Positions 36,140 to 45,415 of a DNA stretch of 64,000 nucleotides are shown here, one piece after another. Made by a program: the position numbers and the translations under genes. Origin of the DNA: Methylocaldum szegediense (GTDB lineage Bacteria; Pseudomonadota; Gammaproteobacteria; Methylococcales; Methylococcaceae). The notes under the pieces are model-generated. The model did not search any database. It was not told the origin of the DNA and worked only from the letters and a program-made list of their open reading frames with translations. Numbering within the stretch: the stretch's first letter is position 1; each line of letters begins with the position of its first letter. The stretch lies in NCBI RefSeq assembly GCF_949769195.1, contig NZ_OX458333.1, forward strand, positions 3,229,001 through 3,293,000. Reading direction: 5' to 3'.

Positions 36140-36997
36140 TTAATCGACGCAATCGGCCAGGCTGGGTTTCGGTGTGCGAACGGCGTGCCGCTCGTAGTAA
36201 CTTCCCTTGACCAGGTCGGCTTGCAGTAGCTTGGCCAGTTCGGCATCTGCTTCACTGTGGATGCCCTCGATCATCAATTGAGTATCCAGGCGGCGAATGG
36301 CGATCAGCAGCGAGGAACGGCGACGGTAATTTGCGGCGTCGCGGGTCAGCCTTGGGAAAAACCTCGTTTCGAACCGGACGAAATCAGGCGTGAACCGGTA
36401 TAGGAATTCGATACAATACCGTTCGAGGAAGCCCACACCTGCGCGGTCGTCAAACTTGATCGCCGTCGAGTAACCGCGATCGCGATAATTTCGAAGCCGC
36501 TCGAGCAGCAGAACCAGATGGCGGTCGTAGACCGGACTGACCTGCAGCGTGATGACTACGCGGCGGGTCGAGAGGCCGCAGCGTCGGATGATTTCCTCGA
36601 AATAGGCGCCGTGATCCTTTTTTACGGCGAGCACGTGACGTGGGTGCACGTGGAGGAACAAGTGCCCGTCGTTGTGGGAAACCGGCAGGTAATTGAGCAT
36701 GTGGACCGTGCGGGTTAGACGATCGAGGTTGACGATGTCTTCGGATGCATCGGAGGCCGATATCGGGGGCGCCGGATTCGATTCGGTCGGCACGTCCGGT
36801 ATGAACGAGGACGCGTCGTGGCCGATTACGATCGGTAGCGACGCGGCCAGACGTACCGGTTGGAGAATGCTGCCGATACGATAGTTTCCGAAACGTCCTT
36901 CGACCCGCGTGCCATTCAGCCGCAGCGGGGGTTCCTTGAAGCCTTGCGCCTCGGTGAAGCGCTGATTGAAATACTCGACGAGCTGTTGCAGCGGCAT
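36140..36997 (-). CDS. Degenerate EAL-domain protein
   Basis: Protein of 285 residues. The C-terminal 170 residues have the EAL fold order: LHVHPRHVLAVKKD, VVITLQVSPV, IKFDDRAGVGFLERY, PDFVRFETRFF and MIEGIHSEADAELAKLLQAD. Catalytic residues are lost: there is no E-x-L motif, the Glu of the VVIEITE strand is Leu (VVITLQV), the DDFG becomes DDRAG and the KID lysine is replaced (VRFET). It is therefore unlikely to cleave c-di-GMP and may act as a binding or protein-interaction module. ATG 36997 follows CTAAGGAGT. It sits between the polysaccharide locus and the sulfate-binding protein gene. Confidence 0.75.
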   Translation of the reverse strand: MPLQQLVEYFNQRFTEAQGFKEPPLRLNGTRVEGRFGNYRIGSILQPVRLAASLPIVIGHDASSFIPDVPTESNPAPPISASDASEDIVNLDRLTRTVHMLNYLPVSHNDGHLFLHVHPRHVLAVKKDHGAYFEEIIRRCGLSTRRVVITLQVSPVYDRHLVLLLERLRNYRDRGYSTAIKFDDRAGVGFLERYCIEFLYRFTPDFVRFETRFFPRLTRDAANYRRRSSLLIAIRRLDTQLMIEGIHSEADAELAKLLQADLVKGSYYERHAVRTPKPSLADCVD

Positions 36998-37161
36998 GAG
37001 TTTACTCCTTAGTTAGAAAATGGCCACAGGGGAGGGCGGACGATCCCGGTCTGCCGGCGGATTCAAGGCGAGGAAGCTCAGCGAGTCGCTCGGGAATCCT
37101 TTCCCGACGCTGGTGTCGACAAAGAATTGCCGACCTACGGCTAGTTCAAGCCGTAAACCCT

Positions 37162-38181
37162 TTAGCGTCCCGGCTCGTAAATCTGATCGAACACGCCACC
37201 GTCGGCGAAGTGCGTGCTCTGCGCCTTGGGCCAGCCGCCGAAAACTTCATCGATCGTGAAGAGTTCGAGTTCCTTGAATTGGTCCTTATATTTCGCCAGC
37301 ACTTCCGGGTCGCGCGGCCGGTAATGGTTTTTCGCCGCGATCTCCTGTCCCTCCGGGCTGTAAAGGTATTCCAGATACGCCTTGGCGAGTTCTTCGGTAC
37401 CATGTTTTTTGACCACCTTGTCGACCCAGGTCACCGGAGGTTCCGCCAGGATGCTGATCGAGGGGGCGACGATTTCGAATTTGTCCTCGCCATATTCCTT
37501 CAGCGTCAGGTACGCTTCGTTTTCCCAGGTGATCAGCACATCGCCGATTTCCCGCTCTGCGAAGGTGATCGTGGAGCCGCGTGCGCCGGTGTCGAGCACG
37601 GCCGTGTTTTGATAGAGCTTTTTGACGAAGTCTTTGGCGGCGTCTTCGCTACCGTATTTCTTCAAGGCATAGCCCCAGGCGGCGAGATAGTTGTAGCGGG
37701 CTCCACCGGACGTTTTGGGGTTGGGCGTGATGACGGAGACGCCGGGTTTGATCAGATCGTCCCAGTCCTTGATGTTTTTGGGGTTTCCCTTGCGCACCAG
37801 GAACACCATGGTGGAGGTGTAGGGAGCGCTGTTATGCGGCAAGCGTGACTGCCAGTTTTCCGGAATCAGTTTGGCCTTGCTGTGCAGCTGATCGACGTCG
37901 AAAGAAAGCGCCAGGGTTACTACGTCGGCTTCCAGGCCATCGACCACGGCACGGGCTTGTTTACCGGCGCCGCCGTGGGATTGCTTGACGGTAACCGTGT
38001 CCCCGGTTTTTTCGCGCCAGTATTTGGTGAAGGCCGCGTTGTATTCTTCGTAGAACTCACGGGTGGGGTCGTACGAGACGTTGAGTAGGCTGACATCGGC
38101 GGCTTCGGTTGCGGTGGACGCGGCCAGTGCCGTGCCGAGGAGGATCGTACTTAAGGTCTTTTTTATGGTTCTGAATGTCAT
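37162..38181 (-). CDS. sbp: Periplasmic sulfate-binding protein
   Basis: Binding protein of 339 residues (Sbp/CysP family) with a signal peptide ([18 protein letters not shown]). Signatures: [50 protein letters not shown] and [20 protein letters not shown]. It delivers sulfate or thiosulfate to CysTWA, whose genes are 11 kb away on the same strand. AAGGAAC precedes the ATG. Confidence 0.95.
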   Translation of the reverse strand: MTFRTIKKTLSTILLGTALAASTATEAADVSLLNVSYDPTREFYEEYNAAFTKYWREKTGDTVTVKQSHGGAGKQARAVVDGLEADVVTLALSFDVDQLHSKAKLIPENWQSRLPHNSAPYTSTMVFLVRKGNPKNIKDWDDLIKPGVSVITPNPKTSGGARYNYLAAWGYALKKYGSEDAAKDFVKKLYQNTAVLDTGARGSTITFAEREIGDVLITWENEAYLTLKEYGEDKFEIVAPSISILAEPPVTWVDKVVKKHGTEELAKAYLEYLYSPEGQEIAAKNHYRPRDPEVLAKYKDQFKELELFTIDEVFGGWPKAQSTHFADGGVFDQIYEPGR

Positions 38182-38239
38182 GGAATATGTTCCTTGATAA
38201 ACGATGAGTGAATGTGATCAGGTTAGGGCCATTCTGAAA

Positions 38240-39742
38240 TCAGAGCTTCGGGTTGCCATCGCCGAAGGCGTTCAGGTTGACCTCGAAATAAAAGAAGTTG
38301 CTGGGCTCCGAGGTGAAGGCGCCCATTCTCTTGCCCACGTCCTTGGTGAAATCGCCCGGCGTGAAACGGGCGTAGCTCAGACTCCAATCCATGTAAGGGT
38401 TGAGTTTGTGCACGAAACGGATGTCGAACTCATGGCCCAGGAAGCTACCGCTTCGACCCGTGGGGTCGCGCAGGTTGGCGCGGTTCCATGCGTCCGTTTC
38501 ACTCTGCAGCCAATACGCGTTGTAGCCGGTCTCGACGCGAACATCCCTGAACGGTGAAAACTGCAATCTCGCTTTGGGCGCATGGATGTTGTCCCAGGAG
38601 AAATAGTCGCTGCGCGACCAGGGCTGGTTGAAGCCGTAAAAGATATCGAAGCGTTCGTTTCTGCCGTCTGTCTGTCCCCTGTCACCGGTGCCGTAGCCGT
38701 AGTAGGCGCTGACTCTTGGTTTCCAGGCGTGATCGAAGGTGTAGCCGAGTTCCAGCGAGTAGGCCAGGGCATCATGCTGGAGATTGGCCTGCACGCGGCT
38801 TCCTTGCACCGTGCGGATTTGCCCGGAACGGCCGAATTGCTTGTTGATGTCGGCGTCGAAATCGAAGCCGGTTTTGCCGAAAAAGCCGTAGACGCGCAAA
38901 CCGGGCGCGTAAATGTCGCGGTCGGTCAGGCCGGCGGCGAGATCGCCGTTCTGCTTGCGTCCGAGGAAATAGGGCTGAACCGTGATGAAATCCGACCACC
39001 GCCGGATGCTGAGCACGCCGCCGTAGATCCATGTTTTTTCGTCGGGGCGGTCGAACTCGTATTTCAAACGCTCGACCGGCTGCAATGCGAAGGTGTCCAG
39101 ATCCCAATCGTTTTGCCGCTTCCCGAAGCTGACCCGAAAACCTTCGAAGTTGTTGGTCGTGTTGCGGAACTGGTTGTTGCCGATCAACCTTCGGTCCAGC
39201 AACTCGAGACTCATGCGCCCGGCGCGAATGCTCAAAGGACGGTCTTCGCCCAGCGCGTTACGAAAATACAGCTCCGCATACCCCTGGATCAGCTCGAACT
39301 CGTTGGTCGTGCCGTTATCCCGTTCATACAGGCTGTTGTAGCTGCGCGCATCTTCATATTCCACGGCGAAGCGGAAGGGATCGAGGATGTCCTGAATGCC
39401 CAGATAGGCACGAGTTCTCAACAGCCAGATGTTGTCGGGATCCGGGCGATATCGTCGGACCGCAGTTCCCGATGACGTGTCCGTCCAGGGCCGGAAATCG
39501 TTTTCGCGGTACTCGTACCGGGCGCGGAAGTCGAGTCCGACGTTCAACCACGTGATGTCGCGGAATTCCTTGAACTGAGTTTTGCTCAGATTGCGCACGT
39601 AGCGGGGCGGTTCGTAGTGCGGTTCAGCCCGGTAGGCGCGAGTTGGGCGATAGTAGTCTTCGGCAATGGCCAAGCTCGGCATCCCCAACAGCTGGCTCAC
39701 AAGGATCGAACCTTGCAAAGTCTTCGAAAAACGTGGCTTCAT
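38240..39742 (-). CDS. AlgE-type (alginate export family) outer membrane porin
   Basis: Outer membrane barrel of 500 residues. After the signal peptide (ILVSQLLGMPSLAIAED) the mature protein has the alginate_exp domain: WLNVGLDFRARYEYRENDF, NIWLLRTRAYLGIQDI, IRAGRMSLELLDRRLIGNN and repeated amphipathic strands. It lies 58 bp upstream of sbp on the same strand, and may be a sulfate-related anion porin instead of a polymer exporter. The nearby polysaccharide locus offers another possible job, but that locus already encodes its own barrel. Confidence 0.85.
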   Translation of the reverse strand: MKPRFSKTLQGSILVSQLLGMPSLAIAEDYYRPTRAYRAEPHYEPPRYVRNLSKTQFKEFRDITWLNVGLDFRARYEYRENDFRPWTDTSSGTAVRRYRPDPDNIWLLRTRAYLGIQDILDPFRFAVEYEDARSYNSLYERDNGTTNEFELIQGYAELYFRNALGEDRPLSIRAGRMSLELLDRRLIGNNQFRNTTNNFEGFRVSFGKRQNDWDLDTFALQPVERLKYEFDRPDEKTWIYGGVLSIRRWSDFITVQPYFLGRKQNGDLAAGLTDRDIYAPGLRVYGFFGKTGFDFDADINKQFGRSGQIRTVQGSRVQANLQHDALAYSLELGYTFDHAWKPRVSAYYGYGTGDRGQTDGRNERFDIFYGFNQPWSRSDYFSWDNIHAPKARLQFSPFRDVRVETGYNAYWLQSETDAWNRANLRDPTGRSGSFLGHEFDIRFVHKLNPYMDWSLSYARFTPGDFTKDVGKRMGAFTSEPSNFFYFEVNLNAFGDGNPKL

Positions 39743-39779
39743 TTTTTTACCTTTTAATTCTTATTTGCCATAACGGGTG

Positions 39780-40034
39780 CTACCTCAACGGTTTGACCGA
39801 ACCGCCCGCCGGCACCGAAGTGGACGGTTTTCGTTTCGCCTCGGCCGCCGACGGCGTCGACTGGGTTCGGTTTCCGTTCATCCCGGGGTGACTGTGGCGA
39901 TATTCCAGCCATCGTTCTCGAAGTGGATCGAAAGGAGCTTTCATGCGGCTGATGGCATGTGAATGCTCCGAATGAAGCACGGACACGCCTAGCCCGAATA
40001 GGGCAATGGCGAATTTGAAATGTGGCTCTTGCAT
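39780..40034 (-). CDS. Possible small membrane protein upstream of the AlgE-type porin
   Basis: Frame of 84 codons starting at ATG 40034 after a GTGAGGAC ribosome-binding sequence with good spacing. The first 20 residues (FKFAIALFGLGVSVLH) form a short hydrophobic stretch; the rest is polar, Pro/Ser/Lys-rich and unfamiliar. Position at the head of the porin-sbp unit and the ribosome site are the only support. Confidence 0.4.
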   Translation of the reverse strand: MQEPHFKFAIALFGLGVSVLHSEHSHAISRMKAPFDPLRERWLEYRHSHPGMNGNRTQSTPSAAEAKRKPSTSVPAGGSVKPLR

Positions 40035-40234
40035 GCTGTTGTCCTCACGTAATACGGCATGGCCCCGACAACGGTCGATGTCGTTGCCGGTCTTCCGCGA
40101 TGCGAGAACTTCCGGTGGTCCGGTCGGTTCACGGCTACTCTTCTTATAACCTCCGGAGGTCCGGTAGGCCGTGTTTTAAAGCTCGACAGCGCGCTCATTT
40201 CAGGGGCACGCTGACGAAAGAATGCGAGCGATTA

Positions 40235-40305
40235 AGAGCCTATCCCGATGGGGTTAAGAAATCCTTTGACAAGCTCAATGTGAACGGCCTATTGAGATAG
40301 GCTCT
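40235..40305. repeat. MITE-like palindromic element, short copy 2
   Basis: AGAGCCTATCCCGAT (40235-40249) pairs with ATTGAGATAGGCTCT (40291-40305), the same ends as 12701-12819 with two mismatches. It abuts the stop of the YezD-like gene and may also serve as its terminator hairpin. Confidence 0.6.
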
Positions 40306-40519
40306 AAATCACGTCGTCGAGCTTGACGGACTCTGCAGTTTCGTTAGGACAGGGGATATTCAGCCGCAGCTTTTCCTTCCGCTCGATTTGGACGATGCGT
40401 CCATCGTGCACGACGATTTCGACCCCGCCAAAACGAAGACCGTGCAGGGCTTCCAGTATCTTTTGCACTGTCAGCCATGTTTCTGGAGTTTGATGCGGCA
40501 AACGATTTTTGAGCGACAT
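40304..40519 (-). CDS. YezD-family (DUF2292) small protein
   Basis: Protein of 71 residues with the diagnostic core ILEALHGLRFGGVEIVVHDG followed by RIVQIERKEKLRL. The family often occurs near sulfate uptake and cysteine genes; its biochemical role is not known to me. Here it lies upstream of the porin-sbp genes on the same strand, in keeping with a sulfur-starvation link. An AT-rich tract and a palindrome are found upstream. Confidence 0.88.
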   Translation of the reverse strand: MSLKNRLPHQTPETWLTVQKILEALHGLRFGGVEIVVHDGRIVQIERKEKLRLNIPCPNETAESVKLDDVI

Positions 40520-41090
40520 AGCGCATGCCTTGCCTAGTATTCCTGTGACTCTTTAATTTCTCCGGTTCCGGGCTCGGGCGGCGCAATTCGAAATCGAGAG
40601 AAGAATCTGTCCGTGCCCTTGAATCGCGTTGGAGGCATGTTAGCAATGATCGTAAAAACCAAAAAGAATAAAAAATAAGAATAAAATAACAAAAAGTAAT
40701 AAAACAGCTGTTCCCGTCACAGTGACGGCAAATTCCCGAAAGGCAAAAACGGGCTAGTCAAATGGGGGGCAGGGACGGGTATTCTTGGAAAATGGACAAA
40801 CACTGGGGACGATCATGTGTTTTGACGCTCCTTTATCTCGCCGCCCTGTTTCACGAGTTCTTGGATGGGTTCCCGTTTATAAATCGGGACCATGCGGGGC
40901 TGTCCGCATCTTAAAGGCTTGAGACATTTCCGTTTTTGTCAGGTCCGTTTGTCGTTGGTTTTGGCATCCAACTAATATCGAGCTCTCAAAAAGAACGCGG
41001 ACTTTCGCTCGATAATGTCGATGCCTCGGCAGGTACTTCCATTGACGCTGTTGTTGTACGCCGAGAACGTGATTCTTAGCCCGTGGGCGC
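40520..41090. other. Gene-poor stretch of about 570 bp
   Basis: Holds the presumed promoter of the YezD-family gene: an A/T tract at about 40650-40705 and a 15-bp palindrome at 40714-40728. A 42-codon frame at ATG 40792 with a hydrophobic middle (CVLTLLYLAALFHEF) could be a tiny membrane peptide, but support is weak. The last 100 bases are the tail beyond the metK-like gene. Confidence 0.5.
40714..40728. promoter_or_regulatory. 15-bp palindrome CCGTCAC-A-GTGACGG
   Basis: Perfect 7+1+7 inverted repeat about 195 bp upstream of the YezD-family start, just beyond an AT-rich tract that runs to 40705. Its symmetry suits a dimeric regulator. The bound protein is unknown. Confidence 0.4.
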
Positions 41091-42278
41091 TCAGCGGAGC
41101 TGGGCTGAGAGATCAGTTCGCTCCCATGGTAATTCTGTAAATGAGGTCCCCAGGTGTCCATGGGCGGGCAGCATTTGGTAGAACGCCCCCTTGTATTTCG
41201 AAGGCAGGTAGCGAAGTTCGAACTTCCGGATGATCGCGCCCAAGCGGAAATCGACGCAGTCCTCGAGCCTCCTCTTGATCGTGTTCTCGTCGATTTGGCC
41301 CGTGCCGAAGGTCGACACTTGAATGCTGACCGGCCGGGCCTGTCCTATGGTGTAACTCAATTGCAATTCGCATTCCTCCGCAAGCCCGGCCGCTACCACA
41401 TTTTTGGCAGCATAGCGCGCGACATAGGCGCCGACGCGGTCGATGCGGCAAGGGCCTTTGCCGGACAGGGCGGACCCTGAGTGCCGCGCGTAGCCCCCAT
41501 AAGTGTCGCTCGCGGTCTTTCGCCCGGTCATGCCGGAGTGGGCCGCGGGTCCGCTTTTCGGAAAAGCGCCTCGTGGGTTGATGAAGATGTCAGTCCGATC
41601 GTCCGGTCGGATCGTCTGGTCGGCAAAGGCGGGATCCACAACGTGAGCGAGGAGATCGGAGCGAAGCTGGACGGCGTCAACGTGAGAGCCTGCCTGAGGT
41701 CCTGCGATCAGGGTGATGCTATGAATCCGGTTCGGCTTGCGGTTTTCGAATTCTACGCCGACCTGGGTAGTACAGTCTGGCGATAAATAGGCAACGGTTT
41801 TGTTTTCACGCGCGAGAGTGAGTTGTCGAGCTAAACGGTTGGCCATGGTAATAGGAAACGGCATCAGTTCGGCCGTTTGATTGCAGGCGAACCCGAACTG
41901 GGTGGTTTGATTGCGGACGGTGATCCGGTCGAGTTCCCTGTCGGTCAGTTCCCTTTCGTCCCATTCGTATCGTTGATCGAGAGACTGGGCGATGAGGCTC
42001 GTAACCACGGTGCATTCGGCGGCGTTGAAGTCCTCCTTGCGATAACCGACCGCGCCCACGACCTGTCGCGCTATCTCCGGAATGTCCACAGTCGCTTTCG
42101 AGGCGAAGCGTGCCGCGACGAACACGATTCCTTTCGATAAGGCGCATTCGGTTACGATGTGAGAGTAAGGGTCTTGCTGGAGAAAACGATCGACTATGGC
42201 ATCGCTGACGGTGTCGCAGAGCCGGTCGGGATGACCCTCGGTCACCGATTCGGAGGTAAACAAAAAGGTCTTTTTCAT
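41091..42278 (-). CDS. Divergent methionine adenosyltransferase (MetK-like)
   Basis: Protein of 395 residues with the MetK fold throughout: FLFTSESVTEGHPDR at the N-terminus, FGFACNQTAELMPFPI, ITLIAGPQAGSHVD, FINPRGAF, MTGRKTASDTYGG and VARYAAKNVVAAGLA. Several active-site motifs of true SAM synthetases are changed: GAGDQG is replaced by RNQTTQ, the Asp of GDCGLTGRK is His (AHSGMTGRK) and GGGAFSGKD is SGSALSGKG, losing a metal-binding Asp. The ATG at 42278 has AAGGAG 8 bp upstream; another ATG at 42284 overlaps the ATPase stop. It may act on another nucleotide or have lost activity. A canonical metK is expected elsewhere in the genome. Confidence 0.82.
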   Translation of the reverse strand: MKKTFLFTSESVTEGHPDRLCDTVSDAIVDRFLQQDPYSHIVTECALSKGIVFVAARFASKATVDIPEIARQVVGAVGYRKEDFNAAECTVVTSLIAQSLDQRYEWDERELTDRELDRITVRNQTTQFGFACNQTAELMPFPITMANRLARQLTLARENKTVAYLSPDCTTQVGVEFENRKPNRIHSITLIAGPQAGSHVDAVQLRSDLLAHVVDPAFADQTIRPDDRTDIFINPRGAFPKSGPAAHSGMTGRKTASDTYGGYARHSGSALSGKGPCRIDRVGAYVARYAAKNVVAAGLAEECELQLSYTIGQARPVSIQVSTFGTGQIDENTIKRRLEDCVDFRLGAIIRKFELRYLPSKYKGAFYQMLPAHGHLGTSFTELPWERTDLSAQLR

Positions 42279-42280
42279 AA

Positions 42281-45200
42281 TCATCGCTCCTTCCGATGCA
42301 ATCCGGACTTAAGCCGCTTAGCTCCTTCGTTGATCAAAAATGGCGTCGTCGCGCCAGCCGCAATCGCGATCCAGTCGCGGGCGCTGATGGGAGTCAGTCG
42401 AAGCAGCGTGCGCAAGGGGGGTAGAAAGGCCGCACCGACCTGAAGAGCGGCCGAACCCAGCAGCCCCGCATTCAACAATCGATTCGTCGGCCGTTTCTCC
42501 CGGTCGAACACACTGGTACGCTCGGACCGGCAACTAATCGCGTGCAGTAACTGCCCGAGCGTGAGAGCCATAAAAGTATTAGTGCCCGCCTTGGGACCCA
42601 GACCATAGCGACTGATGCTGTAGCCATAAACCGCCATCGCGCTACCGGAGATCAGCAAGGATTCGCGCATCAGCCTGACGGCATCGGCGCGCCGGATGAT
42701 AGGTTCAGTCAGACTGCGAGGAGTCTGCTTCAGCACATTCAGTTCCGGCGGCTCCAGCGCTAATCCGAGGCCCGGTAGGATATCGGTCAACAGGTTGATC
42801 CATAGCAGCTGGATGGGATTGAGTACTTCGCCTGCGCCCAGCGCCGTGCCGATCAGCATGACCTCGACTTCGCTCAAATTGCTGGAGAGCAGAAAGCGCA
42901 GGCTTTTTCGGATATTCAGGTAAATCGTCCGCCCCTGTTCCACCGCAGCGATCATGGTGTGCAGATTGTCGTCCTCCAGCACGATATCGGCGACCGACCT
43001 CGCCACATCGGTGCCCTGTCCGCCGAGCGTGACGCCGATGTCGGCCGCTTTCAGCGCCGGGCCGTCATTGATGCCGTCACCGGTCATTGCGACCACGTGT
43101 CCGGCTTTCTGGAGCGCCTGGACGATACGAAGCTTGTGCGCCGGGCTGACCCGCGCGAATACCGTCGTATCGCTGACGATGCCCGCAAGCAGATCCGGGT
43201 CGAGCGTGTCCAGACTGGCGGAATCAATGATTTCGAGGGCTTTGTCGCCGTTCAGTCGCAAACGTTTGGCAACCGAGAAGGCCGTGGCGCTCTGATCGCC
43301 GGTGATCATTACGGTATTGATTCCGGCATCGTGGAATTTGGCCATCAGCTCAGCCATCGCAGGGCGAACGGAATCTTCCATTCCGATCAAACCCAGCCAG
43401 ACCAGGTTTTGGGTTACGGATGCAGTGCTGATGTCTTGAGAATAACCGAAGGCGACGCCCAGCACTCGCAAGGCGTGGCCGGCCAAGCGTTCGTTCTGCG
43501 CCATGATCGCCGCACGCGCGGTTTCGTCGAGTTCAATGCACTCGCCGTTGCGCAGCCTGTGTGTACACAAACCAAGGACATCCGCGGGACTCCCCTTAAC
43601 CGCGACCAGATGTGTGCCGTCGGGATCCTTGTGCACCGTGACCATGTACGGTCGATCCTCCGCCCGGTATACCGTCTTTACGAGCGGATGCCGTGCCCGC
43701 AGGGCTTTGATGTTCTCCCCGGCATCCATCGCGATCTCCACCAATGCCGATTCCGTGGGGGTCCCATCGAGCTGGAGCCCGTTTCCGTTCTCAACCAGCC
43801 TAACCTCGCTGCAAAGACTGACGACCTGAAGTAGGCGCTCGAGGTCTTTCTGCTCTGCAAGGGCGAACGGTTCTCCATTCATGAGCAAGCTGCCGTTCGT
43901 TCGAGTGACGGAGCATTCGGGCGTTTCGATGCTGACGGCTCGCATCCGGTTTTCGGTAAGCGTACCGGTCTTGTCGAGACAAAGCGTCCGCACCGACCCG
44001 AGCGTCTCCACGGCGGGCAGCTGACGGACAAGGACCTTTCGCCTTTGCATGCGCCGTATCCCTAAAGCGAGCGTAGTGGTCGCGACCGCCGGCAAACCTT
44101 CGGGAACAGCGGCGACCGCCAGGGAGATCGAGGACTTCAGCATTTGCAGCGCGGTAAACCCGCGTAGCAGACCAAGGCCGAACATCGCCGCACAGATGCC
44201 GCCCGAGACAAGCGCGAGTTGGGTTCCCATACGGCTTAGTTGACGCTGCAAAGGGGTTTGCGGTGGCTTGACGGTTCCGACCAGGGATTGGATCACACCG
44301 ATTTCGGTGTGGCGTCCCGTCGATACCGCCACGGCTTTTCCGTTGCCGCCGGTGACTACGGTGCCTCGGTGGACCATATTCTTGCGGTCGGCCAGAGGCG
44401 TATCTGCCGCAGCGAGGTCGTTATGGTGTTTGCTGACCGGGAGGCTTTCTCCCGTTAGAGCGGATTCGTCGACCGTCAATCGGTTGCTCGCGATCAAGCG
44501 CGCGTCCGCCGCTACAAAGGAGCCCGGCTCGAGTACAAGAATATCGCCTGGTACGACATGTTCGACTGCAATGTCGGTTTTTTTCCCTTCGCGAATGACC
44601 ATGGTGCGGGTCGGCGTCAGGGTGGCCAGCGAACTGATGATCTTTTCCGCTTCGCTTTCGGTGAAATAGCCGACTCCTGCGTTGATTAATACGACACTCA
44701 AGATGGCTAAAGCGTCTGCTATCCCGCCAGTCGCGATCGAAATTGCCGCCGAAACCCCGAGCAGTGCGACCGGCGGACTCATGAACTGTCCCGCAAGCAT
44801 CGCCATAGCCGAGCGCGGCTTTTGCTCGATCAAGGTATTCGGACCGTAGCGGCGCAGGCGCGCCGCGGCGACCTTGGCAGTCAAACCGTCATGCCCGGAA
44901 CCAAAGGTCGTCAGCGCCTCTTCGGCTTTAATCGAGTGCCAGATTGGCCTGTGAGAGGTGGCTTTGACGTCCGGGTTTTCGACCAGTTGTAGTGTCGGCC
45001 TTTCGAATGCGGCTTTCTGGCCTTTGAAAAAGTCAACGTTGACAGTATTGGAGTTCCAAGAACCCTGGGTTCGCGCTTTCGCCTGGGGTTTGAGCGCAGC
45101 GGTTCTCGGCTTCCAATGTGTTCGGACCCACTGTTCCAGTTCGTCGATAATGTGGGCGATCGGCCGATCCGGCGTGAATCGAATCAAGGCGTTGCCGGTA

Positions 45201-45415
45201 AGCGGATTAGCGCTTACCGATTCCAGCCACCGGTTCCTGCTCGGAAGCTCTTCGAGCGCCGCCTTCAAGATTTCCGATCGGTAGAGTCCGCGGATTTTGA
45301 CTCGGATGCGTCCGGGGGCGCCGTAATGAGCAAGGGTGACCAGCATGGAGCGGGAAGGGTTCGACATGGACGACGAATCCGGTCGGCGGGCGCTGCGATC
45401 GAGCCTGTCTTTCAT
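42281..45415 (-). CDS. P2-type cation-transporting ATPase with N-terminal HMA-like domain
   Basis: Membrane pump of 1044 residues. An N-terminal HMA-like fold (about residues 25-95, GRIRVKIRGLYRSEILKAAL) lacks the CxxC metal site. The core has the cation ATPase N-domain, actuator motif LTGESLPVSK, membrane motif AVPEGLPAVATTTLALG (P2, Ca/Na/K-type, not the CPC of heavy-metal pumps), phosphorylation site CLDKTGTLTEN and hinge MTGDGINDGPALKAADIG; WINLLTDILPGLGLALEPPE marks M6. The ion is probably Ca2+ or another hard cation. Its stop overlaps the MetK-like gene. The start is uncertain because none of the early ATGs has a ribosome site. Confidence 0.88.
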   Translation of the reverse strand: MKDRLDRSARRPDSSSMSNPSRSMLVTLAHYGAPGRIRVKIRGLYRSEILKAALEELPSRNRWLESVSANPLTGNALIRFTPDRPIAHIIDELEQWVRTHWKPRTAALKPQAKARTQGSWNSNTVNVDFFKGQKAAFERPTLQLVENPDVKATSHRPIWHSIKAEEALTTFGSGHDGLTAKVAAARLRRYGPNTLIEQKPRSAMAMLAGQFMSPPVALLGVSAAISIATGGIADALAILSVVLINAGVGYFTESEAEKIISSLATLTPTRTMVIREGKKTDIAVEHVVPGDILVLEPGSFVAADARLIASNRLTVDESALTGESLPVSKHHNDLAAADTPLADRKNMVHRGTVVTGGNGKAVAVSTGRHTEIGVIQSLVGTVKPPQTPLQRQLSRMGTQLALVSGGICAAMFGLGLLRGFTALQMLKSSISLAVAAVPEGLPAVATTTLALGIRRMQRRKVLVRQLPAVETLGSVRTLCLDKTGTLTENRMRAVSIETPECSVTRTNGSLLMNGEPFALAEQKDLERLLQVVSLCSEVRLVENGNGLQLDGTPTESALVEIAMDAGENIKALRARHPLVKTVYRAEDRPYMVTVHKDPDGTHLVAVKGSPADVLGLCTHRLRNGECIELDETARAAIMAQNERLAGHALRVLGVAFGYSQDISTASVTQNLVWLGLIGMEDSVRPAMAELMAKFHDAGINTVMITGDQSATAFSVAKRLRLNGDKALEIIDSASLDTLDPDLLAGIVSDTTVFARVSPAHKLRIVQALQKAGHVVAMTGDGINDGPALKAADIGVTLGGQGTDVARSVADIVLEDDNLHTMIAAVEQGRTIYLNIRKSLRFLLSSNLSEVEVMLIGTALGAGEVLNPIQLLWINLLTDILPGLGLALEPPELNVLKQTPRSLTEPIIRRADAVRLMRESLLISGSAMAVYGYSISRYGLGPKAGTNTFMALTLGQLLHAISCRSERTSVFDREKRPTNRLLNAGLLGSAALQVGAAFLPPLRTLLRLTPISARDWIAIAAGATTPFLINEGAKRLKSGLHRKER

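Noticed and set aside
38181-38193. GGAATATGTTCC upstream of sbp as a shared operator with the cysT palindrome
   Set aside because: It overlaps the ribosome binding site and start region of sbp and is only a GGAA-N4-TTCC match, so coincidence is likely.
38582-39475. A 297-codon plus-strand frame
   Set aside because: Antisense to the AlgE-type porin gene; no recognisable domain.
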